Positions 1-5,972 of a stretch of DNA of 15,460 bases are shown here, in pieces. The position numbers and the translations under genes were made by a program. The notes beneath the pieces are model-generated. The model did not search any database and was not told the origin of the DNA. It saw only the letters and a program-made list of their open reading frames with translations. The DNA comes from Nanohaloarchaea archaeon PL-Br10_U2g27 (GTDB lineage: Archaea > Nanohalarchaeota > Nanosalinia > Nanosalinales > Nanosalinaceae). The stretch covers positions 1 to 15,460 of the forward strand of contig LKMX01000013.1 of assembly GCA_001564035.1 (NCBI GenBank). The letters run 5' to 3'. The stretch's first letter is position 1. The number at the start of each line of letters is the position of its first letter.

Positions 1-2
1 AC

Positions 3-272
3 AAAATGATAATAGGAACTCATTACCCTCCTAAGAAGATTGGAGACCTCATTAATAGCGGTAAAAGAATCGGTTTTGAGCAGTTTAGAGAGATTCTTCT
101 CAGATTCAAACCTGCCTTATGGTGTAATGGCCACGTTCACGAAGCCTACGGCGAAAGAGAACTAATGGGCACTACTGTATTGAATGCTTCAAGCTATGAT
201 ACTGGAAAGGGATACAAAGTGATTTTAGATGACGGAGTAAAATCTGTTGATGAAGTAGACTTGCTTGGATAA
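3..272 (+). CDS. Metallophosphoesterase, C-terminal part (5' end outside window)
   Basis: This is the last ~90 residues of a calcineurin-like phosphoesterase. Visible family signatures are GTHYPP near the start, matching the metal-binding histidine strand, and CNGHVHEAYGE, the GHxH motif that closes the two-metal site in this superfamily. The reading frame is open to the left edge (a lysine codon precedes the first ATG), and the N-terminal metal ligands (DxH, GD, GNH) are missing, so the real start lies upstream and the ATG at 6 is internal. Substrate cannot be told from this fragment; members include phosphodiesterases, nucleases and protein phosphatases. It ends about 90 bases before tRNA-Ala on the same strand. 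It contains no AGGCCT site. Confidence 0.8.
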   Translation, partial: KMIIGTHYPPKKIGDLINSGKRIGFEQFREILLRFKPALWCNGHVHEAYGERELMGTTVLNASSYDTGKGYKVILDDGVKSVDEVDLLG

Positions 273-316
273 CTTTAGCACCAAGATAAAAAAGTTCTTT
301 TCCCCTTAAACAATTA

Positions 317-330
317 TTTATTATAAAAAG
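317..330 (+). promoter_or_regulatory. TATA-box promoter of tRNA-Ala
   Basis: The AT-rich element TTTATTATAAAAAG is centred about 39 bases before the mature tRNA 5' end. Archaeal transcription starts about 26 bases after the box centre, which predicts a leader of roughly 12 bases. The rest of 273-363 shows only a T-rich stretch near 288-304 that could end the upstream gene. Confidence 0.6.
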
Positions 331-363
331 CCTTAACGAGAGAAACTCCTACACAGCTATCAT

Positions 364-437
364 GGGCTCTTAGTTCAGTCTGGCAGAACGCTTCCTTGGC
401 AGGGAAGAGGCCTCGGGTTCAAATCCCGAAGAGTCCA
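364..437 (+). tRNA. tRNA-Ala (anticodon GGC)
   Basis: A complete 74-base cloverleaf without an intron. The acceptor stem GGGCTCT/AGAGTCC carries the G3:U70 wobble pair, the universal alanine identity element. The D arm is GTTC/GAAC, the anticodon stem CTTCC/GGAAG encloses loop TTGGCAG (anticodon GGC, reading GCC and GCU), and the T arm is TCGGG-TTCAAAT-CCCGA. The discriminator base is A, and the 3' CCA is not encoded beyond the acceptor stem and discriminator. An AGGCCT copy (408-413) forms the variable loop and first T-stem base. The gene ends 4 bases from the stop codon of the opposite-strand pilin-like gene. Confidence 0.95.
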
Positions 438-441
438 TGTG

Positions 442-2031
442 CTATTCGAACTGTACTTCATGGTAGTATGGGCCTCCTGTATGTGTGTAGTCGTCTTCTG
501 CTATGCGTTCTGGTTCTCCGTCGTCGTATCTCTGGATGGCTTTTTCGCTTTCTGTCCCGTCTATTCTGACTCCGTAGCCTTGTTCTGTGAAGAATCCGTC
601 ACTGTCTACGTCTGTTCCCATGAATTGGACTGCAACGTTTAGGTCAGTGTCGTCTGCTTGTGATAAGAAGCTTATTCCTTTGTCTCTAGTAAGATCTACT
701 TCTGTTGGGCCTCCTATTCTCCCGCTGCCACAGCATCCCTCAAACGCTAGAGATCTCTCTCCTTCTGGAGGATTGTCTGTGTCTAAGTATTCGCTTCCTT
801 GTCTTTGATTGTAGTTGTCTAACGTGTCAGAGTCTTCAAAATCTTCTATTGTGGCTCCTTCGAGCGTCTGGAAGTCATCGTATCTTGATGTTTCGCTTAT
901 AGATCCTCTCATAGACATTGCTATGTATTCTCCGCCGTCATAGGTGTCGTCTGTAGCTGATAGTTGGGCGAGTTCTGCTTCAGGCTCCTGATCTGATACG
1001 CTCCATTCGTATATCGTCCATGTCATAGTATCTAAGCCTTCTGTCTCCAGCATCAACGTTTCCCCAGTGCTTGTACCTCCGCTATTTTCTGCTTCGGCCT
1101 GGAAATAGTAACTAGTTTCAGAATCTAAATCTTCTATGGTTTCGCTAAACTCTCCAGTACTAGTGCCTAACTCTATGACCTCATCCAGATCTTCTTCTGT
1201 TGTACCCCAGTTAAATCTTACTTCAGGTTCTTCGCCTCCTTCATTTGTAATATTACCTCTTAATTCTGCAGAGTCCCCTGTTATTTCTGAGGCCTCCAGT
1301 GTTTCGACTGATGCAGGCTCTGTCTCAGATTCTGATACTGGGACAGTTCTAGTTACAGTGTAAGAGTCTTCAGTAGTTACTGCTTCAAGTTCTATAGCAT
1401 AACTTCCTTCTTCATTGAAATCGTGTTGTACTTCCTCTCCTTGATCTGTTGAGCTATCATCAAAATCCCAGTTTAATTGTTCAATACTGCCTTCAAGTTC
1501 TCCCTCATTAATTTCGCTGGTAAATGTCACATCTTCTCTTTCTTCTGGATCTTCAGGGTCAAAGCTGAACGATACGTCCCGCTCAAGTATCTCCAACTGA
1601 CCTGAAATACTGCCTGAAGCCTCCAAACCTGTTAATGCCCCGCTATCGTAGCTAATAGACACGTCTAAATCATTGGACTCACTAGATTCCGCAAAATCTT
1701 CTAGCAAAACTGTTTCAGTATCGGAAACAGCTATATTTTGCTCTTCACTAAATTCCACGGTTTGTTCTCCATCAGATACCCGAATATCTTGAATATCGAT
1801 GGCGTTACTATCTGCGTTTCTTAACACAAGCTGTAATTCTTCGTTGTTCGTTAAGCCAAACTCTTCAACTTGGACGTCGCTGCCTGTAAAACCGCTTGTG
1901 CTTTCAAGGTCTTGACCACTAGTAATTGAGAAAACAGCGCCTCCGACTACTGCAACTACTAAAAGCATCCAACCATAAGTCATTAAATATTCTATAGCTG
2001 ACTGAGCTTTCTTTAGATCTGAAACAACCAT
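442..2031 (-). CDS. Pilin-like surface protein: class III signal, PKD, Fn3, lectin-like domain
   Basis: A 529-residue acidic protein, probably displayed on the cell surface. It begins with a class III prepilin signal: KKA then QSAIEY (residues 7-15), cleaved after A9 by an archaeal prepilin peptidase (PibD/EppA type), followed by one hydrophobic helix to about residue 36 that would pack into a pilus core or anchor it. A PKD-like beta domain follows (about 150-233; WDFDD, HDF, GSYAIEL), then a fibronectin type III domain (about 236-331; AELRGN, YYFQAEA), then a jelly-roll, lectin-like region (about 395-529; TIEDFEDSDTLDNY, ERSLAFEG). The last domain stops abruptly at HEVQFE, where such folds normally continue for several strands, and the stop lies 4 bases from tRNA-Ala, so the C-terminus may be truncated. 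Only one AGGCCT (1290) occurs in 1.6 kb. The ATG fits a TATA box at 2054-2067. The likely role is adhesion, perhaps to a host cell (inference). Confidence 0.85.
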   Translation of the reverse strand: MVVSDLKKAQSAIEYLMTYGWMLLVVAVVGGAVFSITSGQDLESTSGFTGSDVQVEEFGLTNNEELQLVLRNADSNAIDIQDIRVSDGEQTVEFSEEQNIAVSDTETVLLEDFAESSESNDLDVSISYDSGALTGLEASGSISGQLEILERDVSFSFDPEDPEEREDVTFTSEINEGELEGSIEQLNWDFDDSSTDQGEEVQHDFNEEGSYAIELEAVTTEDSYTVTRTVPVSESETEPASVETLEASEITGDSAELRGNITNEGGEEPEVRFNWGTTEEDLDEVIELGTSTGEFSETIEDLDSETSYYFQAEAENSGGTSTGETLMLETEGLDTMTWTIYEWSVSDQEPEAELAQLSATDDTYDGGEYIAMSMRGSISETSRYDDFQTLEGATIEDFEDSDTLDNYNQRQGSEYLDTDNPPEGERSLAFEGCCGSGRIGGPTEVDLTRDKGISFLSQADDTDLNVAVQFMGTDVDSDGFFTEQGYGVRIDGTESEKAIQRYDDGEPERIAEDDYTHTGGPYYHEVQFE

Positions 2032-2053
2032 GCATCAACGTTGCAAAACCTGA

Positions 2054-2067
2054 TTTAAATATTTAAA
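2054..2067 (-). promoter_or_regulatory. TATA-box promoter of the pilin-like gene
   Basis: TTTAAATATTTAAA is a perfect 14-base palindrome centred about 29 bases before the ATG at 2031. This is the spacing expected for a leaderless or nearly leaderless archaeal mRNA. Confidence 0.6.
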
Positions 2068-2357
2068 CGAGGCTAAGCAAAGAGAAATATGCTGAAAAAA
2101 TCTTAATTAAATAATTTAAAGCGCAGAAGCCAAAGATCATAGGCCTGACAATTACAAGGTAATGATCCTACTATTTCCTATTTCTAAAAACAGCTTTTAA
2201 CTCTTATTTCATAGTTTGAATTTTCGGCCGGAAAGATTTGATTAATGCTCTAAAAAATTTTTTGAAACATTATTTTTTCCGAAGCGTTTAACAGCGTTGA
2301 CTTCCTCTAATTTTTTTGTAGAAGGCCTTGTAGGTCTTCTGTGTTTAGGTGGTTTAA
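2068..2357. other. Intergenic region with a hairpin at 2320-2340
   Basis: I see no coding potential beyond a dozen or so codons in this 290-base AT-rich stretch. It holds two AGGCCT copies (2141 and 2323). The second sits inside an 8-bp stem AGAAGGCC / GGTCTTCT with a five-base loop (2320-2340, one G-U pair). A T-run (2311-2317) lies just before the hairpin, and CTCTAATTTTT near 2305-2315 could be the TATA element for the protease gene at 2358. Confidence 0.5.
2347..2352 (+). promoter_or_regulatory. Ribosome binding site AGGTGG deciding a TTG start
   Basis: AGGTGG matches the archaeal 16S tail complement (GGAGGTGA) and is followed after five bases by TTG. An identical arrangement, TAGGTGG-N5-TTG, occurs before the gene at 4836. 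Confidence 0.65.
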
Positions 2358-2888
2358 TTGAAGTTTGAGGAGAAGCGAGATCTGTTACTGGCATGGATTA
2401 TTTTAGGCCTAGCTTTTGCTAATCTCTTGGGAGGTCTTACGCCCAGGCCTGTAGGTATTGCGTTGTTCACTGCAGGCATAGGCTTCTTGTTGCACGAGTT
2501 AGCGCATAAGGTTGTTGCGCAGAATTATGGTTTAGAGGCAGAGTTTATAGCAGATTACCGGATGTTAGCTTTCGCTTTGTTTGCGTCTTTCGCAGGCTTT
2601 ATCTTTGCAGCTCCTGGCGCAGTCTATTCTAGAGGTTTAAGATCTGCTGTTCAGCAGTTATGGATTTCTGCTGCCGGCCCTATCACCAATATTGTTCTTG
2701 CGTTTGTATTCTTGTTTGTGCCCGGCCAGATCGGTAGTTACGGCCATACAATTAATGCGTGGCTTGCTCTGTTCAATATGATTCCTTTTGCAGGGCTTGA
2801 CGGTCAGAAGATTTTGGAGGTCTCTAAACCGGTTTTTGCAGTTTTAGTTGTGGCCTCAGTGTTTTTGCTGGTTTTGCCGAGTTTATAG
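2358..2888 (+). CDS. Small M50 (site-2 protease) intramembrane metalloprotease
   Basis: A 176-residue multi-pass membrane protein of the M50 family, which cuts substrates inside the bilayer using zinc. The HExxH motif is HELAH (H46, E47, H50) in the first part. The second conserved region includes SAAGPITN (104-111), and the third zinc ligand region is NMIPFAGLDGQ with D148. There are about five hydrophobic segments and no PDZ domain, so it is a minimal form. The start is TTG, chosen because AGGTGG sits five bases upstream. AGGCCT occurs twice (2405 read as G-L, 2445 read as R-P). Its stop TAG overlaps the stop codon of the convergent gene at 2883 (TTATAG). Substrate unknown. Confidence 0.9.
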   Translation: MKFEEKRDLLLAWIILGLAFANLLGGLTPRPVGIALFTAGIGFLLHELAHKVVAQNYGLEAEFIADYRMLAFALFASFAGFIFAAPGAVYSRGLRSAVQQLWISAAGPITNIVLAFVFLFVPGQIGSYGHTINAWLALFNMIPFAGLDGQKILEVSKPVFAVLVVASVFLLVLPSL

Positions 2889-3260
2889 GTTTATTTTGAA
2901 ATCATCTCTTACTATCGAGCTGATTATTCTAGCGCTATTTTGTCTTGATAGGCCTTTATTTTCCAGGTAGTGATGTGCTTCATATGCGAATTCAGGGATC
3001 AGGTCTTCCTCCATCACATCTGGTGGCATTGCAGTATATACCGTTTGTTTCCAGTACGGTTCAGCTATCCCCAATACCTCGTCTACGATTTCTGAGTACT
3101 GTTCAGCAGGGATTTGAGAATCCAAGTGTTTCTCAATATCGTCTAGCTTTTTTCTAACGCTAGTTTCTATTTCTGGCGGAACTTCCTTGTACACGATATG
3201 TTCCATAAACTCTTCAACGCCATCTACTTCATCGTTAACTCTTTCAACTTTCTGAACCAT
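2883..3260 (-). CDS. Uncharacterised acidic helical protein
   Basis: A 125-residue, highly acidic, predicted mostly helical soluble protein that I do not recognise. It has no signal peptide, membrane segment or cysteine motif. The acidic composition matches its neighbours and supports a real gene in a halophile, as does the AT-rich promoter palindrome at 3300-3311, about 45 bases before the ATG. It contains one AGGCCT (2950). The gene converges with the M50 protease gene and the two stop codons overlap, so transcripts of both genes must read into each other's ends. Confidence 0.7.
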   Translation of the reverse strand: MVQKVERVNDEVDGVEEFMEHIVYKEVPPEIETSVRKKLDDIEKHLDSQIPAEQYSEIVDEVLGIAEPYWKQTVYTAMPPDVMEEDLIPEFAYEAHHYLENKGLSRQNSARIISSIVRDDFKINL

Positions 3261-3299
3261 TTCTATTCCACACCCTACTCAATGTCTTTACTGCGCAAA

Positions 3300-3311
3300 T
3301 TATTTAAATAA
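3300..3311. promoter_or_regulatory. Palindromic TATA element between divergent genes
   Basis: TTATTTAAATAA is a perfect 12-base palindrome between the divergent genes at 3260 (-) and 3345 (+), so one element could serve both. A second candidate for the + gene, GTTTTAAAGG at 3318-3327, lies about 23 bases before its GTG and would give a leaderless message. Confidence 0.45.
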
Positions 3312-3344
3312 GACTTAGTTTTAAAGGAGTTCTCCTGCTTTAGC

Positions 3345-3845
3345 GTGTCTGTGAAAGGCAGTTATTCGTTAATAATTGAAAACCCTGACCGCGCAAAGGT
3401 AGGAGCTTTAGGAAACGTTGAGTTCAGGAAGAGGTACAGCGTATACAACGGATCAGCGTTCGGTAGCGGAGGCCTGAAAAGAGTTTTAAGGCACTTCAGT
3501 TTTTCCGGAGGCTGTCACTGGCATATCGACTACCTCTTGAAAACTGGTTGTTTGAAGGCTGCTCTAATCTACCCTGAGCAAGATTTGGAATGCTCCTTGA
3601 GCAACAAAATCGGCAGGCCTTTCATTGAGGGTTTTGGCTGTAGTGACTGCTCCTGTGAGTCTCATTTATTCTTGTTCGATTCTTTTGAAGAGGCCTTAAG
3701 CATCGGATCTGGAGAAGTGAAGGTACTGGATAAGAGCAGGCATGACGAGTATGTAGGCGGCGAATGTGAGCAGACCGTAGATGATTTGATCCGTGATTCT
3801 CCAGATGCCAGCTCCTATAAGAAGGCCTGCCGCGTGGATGAGTAG
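3345..3845 (+). CDS. DUF123 family (GIY-YIG-like) protein
   Basis: A 166-residue protein with the hallmarks of the archaeal DUF123 family, whose fold is related to GIY-YIG nucleases. In order these are KGSYSLII (4-11), YSVYNGSAFG (31-40, matching the YVYVGSA strand), RHF near 49-51, HWHIDYLL (58-65) and GFGCSDCSCESHLF (97-109). A nuclease or DNA-binding role is inferred from the fold; the family has no firmly known substrate. The start is GTG at 3345 (another GTG at 3351 is possible); no ATG is available in frame. The conserved domain ends near residue 115. The last ~50 residues lack family motifs and are antisense to a small membrane protein gene at 3696-3878. Four AGGCCT copies lie within it (3470, 3615, 3691, 3823). 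Confidence 0.85.
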   Translation: MSVKGSYSLIIENPDRAKVGALGNVEFRKRYSVYNGSAFGSGGLKRVLRHFSFSGGCHWHIDYLLKTGCLKAALIYPEQDLECSLSNKIGRPFIEGFGCSDCSCESHLFLFDSFEEALSIGSGEVKVLDKSRHDEYVGGECEQTVDDLIRDSPDASSYKKACRVDE

Positions 3846-3878
3846 GAAGGTTATGAAGAATTTTTCTTGGTTTTCCAT
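3696..3878 (-). CDS. Small two-helix membrane protein, antisense to the DUF123 tail
   Basis: A 60-residue protein beginning MENQEKFF with two predicted transmembrane helices (about 6-26 and 32-52) and a short polar tail. The ATG at 3878 is preferred over one at 3902 because the AT-rich element near 3908-3915 lies about 33 bases upstream, leaderless spacing. The first helix begins outside the opposing gene, which argues against it being only a mirror of that gene. Even so, about 150 bases overlap the DUF123 gene on the other strand, and hydrophobic readings opposite hydrophilic ones arise easily by chance. Function unknown. Confidence 0.5.
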   Translation of the reverse strand: MENQEKFFITFLLIHAAGLLIGAGIWRITDQIIYGLLTFAAYILVMPALIQYLHFSRSDA

Positions 3879-3911
3879 AGTTTTAACTGTGTTTGATCCC
3901 ATAATTGATTT

Positions 3912-4070
3912 ATGAACTGGTTTTTCTTCATTTCAGGACTGTTACTAGGCCTTGCTTTAGGTGCAGGAATTGTTCTTGCGTATGTCAGCTACAGTTTCTC
4001 GCGTTCTATGAAAAGTTTTGAGGAAGAAATGGAACTGCTTTCTGAACTCACAGAAAGAGAAGAGGATTAA
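3912..4070 (+). CDS. 52-residue single-pass membrane protein
   Basis: A short gene reading MNWFFFISGLLLGLALGAG and then a hydrophobic stretch to about residue 25, followed by a charged, acidic helical tail ending ELTEREED. This layout, an N-terminal anchor with a soluble acidic helix, is typical of small membrane-associated proteins. It contains one AGGCCT (3947, read as G-L). TTTTAACT near 3881-3888 lies at promoter distance, and the gene is divergent from the small membrane protein at 3878. It converges with the DUF378 gene, 16 bases apart. I cannot assign a function. Confidence 0.6.
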   Translation: MNWFFFISGLLLGLALGAGIVLAYVSYSFSRSMKSFEEEMELLSELTEREED

Positions 4071-4086
4071 CGAATTTGAGTCTCGT

Positions 4087-4323
4087 TCATTCTTCGTACA
4101 GGTTGTAACCGAAGTATACTTGGTAGAGGCCTGCGAGACCGACTAGCACGTATGTCAAGGCTTCTAATTCTGGTAGGCCTAGACTGTTTGCCATTAGATA
4201 TACTAGGTTGTAAGTTGTTCCGTCGTCTGCTGCTAGTTTTCCTAGTCCGACTAGGCCCCAGTTCACTGCACCGACTATTACAAGTATTAAAGTAGCCCAG
4301 TCGAGATAGTCTAATTCCTTCAT
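4087..4323 (-). CDS. DUF378 family membrane protein
   Basis: A 78-residue protein matching DUF378: LDWATLILVIVGAVNWGLVGL near the N-terminus, then a loop, then ALTYVLVGLAGLYQVYFGY in the second membrane helix. The family is a two-helix integral membrane protein of unknown role, widespread in bacteria and archaea. I chose the ATG at 4323 (MKELDYLDW) over an in-frame ATG at 4338 because family members begin close to the LDW motif and AT-rich elements at 4336-4361 suit a start near 4323. AGGCCT occurs twice (4127, 4175). Confidence 0.85.
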   Translation of the reverse strand: MKELDYLDWATLILVIVGAVNWGLVGLGKLAADDGTTYNLVYLMANSLGLPELEALTYVLVGLAGLYQVYFGYNLYEE

Positions 4324-4363
4324 AAATCTTCCACTCAATAAAAAAGTGGTTTTTTAGGGTTAA

Positions 4364-4390
4364 AAAACTAGAGGATATTTCTCTAGTTTT
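4364..4390 (-). terminator. Hairpin plus T-run terminator
   Basis: On the minus strand a perfect 10-bp stem AAAACTAGAG / CTCTAGTTTT encloses a seven-base loop and runs into six T residues. It ends the gene at 4383-4754, whose TAG stop lies inside the stem. It would separate that gene from DUF378 downstream. Confidence 0.65.
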
Positions 4391-4754
4391 CTAGGCGGTC
4401 GGCGGTGCTTTCCATTTCGTCGGCGATCTCTCTTAACTGGTTGATAAAGGCCTGTGAACGTGCTGAGTACTCTTCTTCTATCTCTATATTTCTTAGCGAG
4501 TTTCTTACGTGGGCTTCTTTTACTTTTGCCATGAGCTCTGCTTCTTTCATTGTGTCTTCGATAATTTGTTCTAGGAGTTTTGAAAGCACGCAGTTGACAA
4601 CGTGAGGCACATCGCCATCAAGAGTCTGTTCGTCGCTCATGTTTTCTCTGAAAAGCCTGGCTATCCGGCCTTCTGAAAGAGGGAGGTCTGAGTTTTCTAG
4701 CTGTCCATAGTCATCTGGAACCATCTTCTCTAAGTTCATGAACCCAAATTGCAT
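4383..4754 (-). CDS. Candidate histone-fold protein with C-terminal coiled coil
   Basis: A 123-residue acidic, all-helical protein. Residues 24-94 can be laid against a histone fold: LPLSEGRIARLFREN (compare LP..GRI in archaeal histones and the GRIHRLLR type of H2A), then a loop, then a long helix VPHVVNCVLSKLLEQIIEDTM, then KEAHVRNSLRNIE, which resembles the HLQLAIRNDEE third helix of H2A. About 25 residues precede the fold and a charged coiled-coil-like helix (95-123) follows. If correct it would be a DNA-binding or transcription-associated protein, although very acidic. The match is by eye, and a generic helical bundle is the alternative. A minus-strand TATATA element at 4794-4804 is about 45 bases from the ATG at 4754; in-frame ATGs at 4739 and 4724 are also possible. 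Confidence 0.5.
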   Translation of the reverse strand: MQFGFMNLEKMVPDDYGQLENSDLPLSEGRIARLFRENMSDEQTLDGDVPHVVNCVLSKLLEQIIEDTMKEAELMAKVKEAHVRNSLRNIEIEEEYSARSQAFINQLREIADEMESTADRLEN

Positions 4755-4793
4755 TGAAAAATTAAAATAGGCCTAACCCTCCAAGCATTCGCC

Positions 4794-4804
4794 ATATATA
4801 AAAA
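4794..4804. promoter_or_regulatory. TATA box, probably bidirectional
   Basis: ATATATAAAAA is centred about 26 bases before the AGGTGG ribosome binding site at 4825, giving the + gene a 5' leader of about 10 bases. It is also the best promoter candidate for the histone-fold gene on the other strand. Confidence 0.6.
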
Positions 4805-4824
4805 GGAAGTGTTATATCGCTACT

Positions 4825-4830
4825 AGGTGG
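4825..4830 (+). promoter_or_regulatory. Ribosome binding site AGGTGG deciding a TTG start
   Basis: TAGGTGG is followed by five bases and TTG, the same layout as at 2346-2360. The GTG inside this element (4827) is in frame but would use the ribosome binding site itself as a start codon, so TTG at 4836 is preferred. Confidence 0.6.
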
Positions 4831-4835
4831 TAACA

Positions 4836-5213
4836 TTGAATAATGGTTTTGTGTCAGACGACGATCCTATCTATGACTGTGAAAGTGCTGCCGTAGACGA
4901 AGCGAGAAATTATTTGGAGGTTGCAGGCAGATATTTGTTCTCCGGAGAACTAAATGATAGAAGATTGGACGCCTTGAATGCGTTGAATGGGTACGGTAAG
5001 CGCGCAGAAATTAGTCAGGAAGGTGTGAGCGGTAGGAGAGCTGAGGAATATTTGCAGCTTGAGATAGACCAGGTTCTAGCACTGGACGAGGAGTTTGGAG
5101 GCCTTGAAGATGAGTTGGAAACTCTTCAAGAAGTGCAAGATATTTTTGATGATGTCAGACAGGAGTTGGGGTGTAGAGGCCTCGAGAACACGGTTGGCGA
5201 GCTCAAACCTTAA
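4836..5213 (+). CDS. Uncharacterised acidic helical protein
   Basis: A 125-residue acidic soluble protein that I do not recognise. The N-terminus is low in structure-forming residues (MNNGFVSDDDPIYD). The rest looks helical, with a C-terminal heptad-like region (DEEFGGLEDELETLQEVQDI) that could form a coiled coil. There are two cysteines but no metal motif. The TTG start is chosen from the ribosome binding site; reading from GTG at 4827 would add three residues. It carries two AGGCCT copies (5099, 5177). It is divergent from the histone-fold candidate and shares its intergenic region, so the two may be co-regulated. Confidence 0.75.
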   Translation: MNNGFVSDDDPIYDCESAAVDEARNYLEVAGRYLFSGELNDRRLDALNALNGYGKRAEISQEGVSGRRAEEYLQLEIDQVLALDEEFGGLEDELETLQEVQDIFDDVRQELGCRGLENTVGELKP

Positions 5214-5241
5214 AAAAGAGGAAGAGTGCGGAGTTGTGAGT

Positions 5242-5382
5242 TCAGGCATTTGTCGGCGTCATGCCTGTGAAGGTGTTTCTCAGGCAGTGTGAGTGTGCGT
5301 ATCCTTCCTTTGCGGTTATGTAGGAATGGTTGTTTTTTACTCTAGCTCCGCATAGTATGCATAGACCCAGTTTTTCTTCCAT
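5242..5382 (-). CDS. 46-residue zinc-finger protein (LIM-like spacing)
   Basis: A short gene not disturbed by any other gene. The protein has C8-x2-C11-x18-H30-x2-C33 (LCILCG ... AHSHC), the spacing of a LIM/treble-clef type zinc site. The stretch between the ligands, RVKNNHSYITAKEGYAH, resembles the beta-hairpin of treble-clef fingers. The ATG at 5382 has AT-rich elements near 5397-5407 and 5418-5433 upstream. It converges with the gene at 4836-5213. A role in nucleic-acid or protein binding is likely, but the partner is unknown. It could also be a free-standing domain of a larger family. Confidence 0.7.
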   Translation of the reverse strand: MEEKLGLCILCGARVKNNHSYITAKEGYAHSHCLRNTFTGMTPTNA

Positions 5383-5450
5383 GGTATCGTGCCCCAGAGT
5401 ATATTTTGTTCACATGTGTTAAAATAGATATATGTTGTGTGATGGCATGT

Positions 5451-5621
5451 TTATTTTCCGGAGAGTTCAGAGTTTTTCCTTAGATAGTACCATAGTGGAA
5501 GGTATGCTACAATTATTGCTGTCAGTGTAAGGTGTGCTGGAACTGCGTGGAAGTATTGAAAGTATGGAGGCAGGAGTATTGGTGCTAGAAGTATTGCCGC
5601 TATTTTTGCATGAGATTTCAT
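5451..5621 (-). CDS. 56-residue two-helix membrane protein
   Basis: The protein starts MKSHAKIAAILLAPILLPPY, has a short loop with two histidines, then a second hydrophobic segment LTLTAIIVAYLPLWYYL and a charged tail ending ELSGK. The two predicted membrane helices with a lysine-rich cytoplasmic start suggest an integral membrane microprotein. It lies between two zinc-finger genes on the same strand (60 bases from each), so all three may be transcribed together, although AT-rich elements precede each one. Function unknown. No AGGCCT. Confidence 0.6.
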   Translation of the reverse strand: MKSHAKIAAILLAPILLPPYFQYFHAVPAHLTLTAIIVAYLPLWYYLRKNSELSGK

Positions 5622-5680
5622 AATAAAGAAAAGAGGGTTTTTAGAGGAATAGAAAGACGTTTATAGGAAGATATGGGAAA

Positions 5681-5866
5681 TCAGGCTCTGCGGCCTTCCG
5701 TCTTCCATTCGTCGATAATGTTTCTTCCTTTTGAAGCTTTTTTCTTGGACTCTGTGCCGTTTACGTGGGATTCTGCTCTGTGGATTCCCTCTTTTGTCCT
5801 TGCTTCTATTTCGTCTTCTCCCTCAAAGGTTTCGCCACAATAAGGGCATTTCACTGTTTCTGTCAT
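5681..5866 (-). CDS. 61-residue C2H2-like zinc-finger protein
   Basis: CPYCGETF near the N-terminus and HRAESH give C7-x2-C10-x18-H29-x4-H34, a C2H2-type zinc site. The C-terminal third is basic (KKKASKGRN), unusual in this acidic proteome, and suggests contact with nucleic acid. Small CPYC-type C2H2 proteins are common in haloarchaea. The ATG at 5866 is preceded by TACT and by an AT-rich element about 15-24 bases upstream, consistent with a leaderless message. Confidence 0.8.
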   Translation of the reverse strand: MTETVKCPYCGETFEGEDEIEARTKEGIHRAESHVNGTESKKKASKGRNIIDEWKTEGRRA

Positions 5867-5972
5867 AGTATCACATCATTATGTAAAATTGCCTGAAAAG
5901 ACCCTGAAAACTTGGAAATCATTATGTTAGGCCTCTTGAGACTGCTTACAGATTACGAGTTTACCCCCAACG

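Noticed and set aside
439..1363. Several + strand open frames opposite the pilin-like gene
   Set aside because: They are serine- and cysteine-rich mirror readings of the minus-strand gene, with no domain motifs or promoter.
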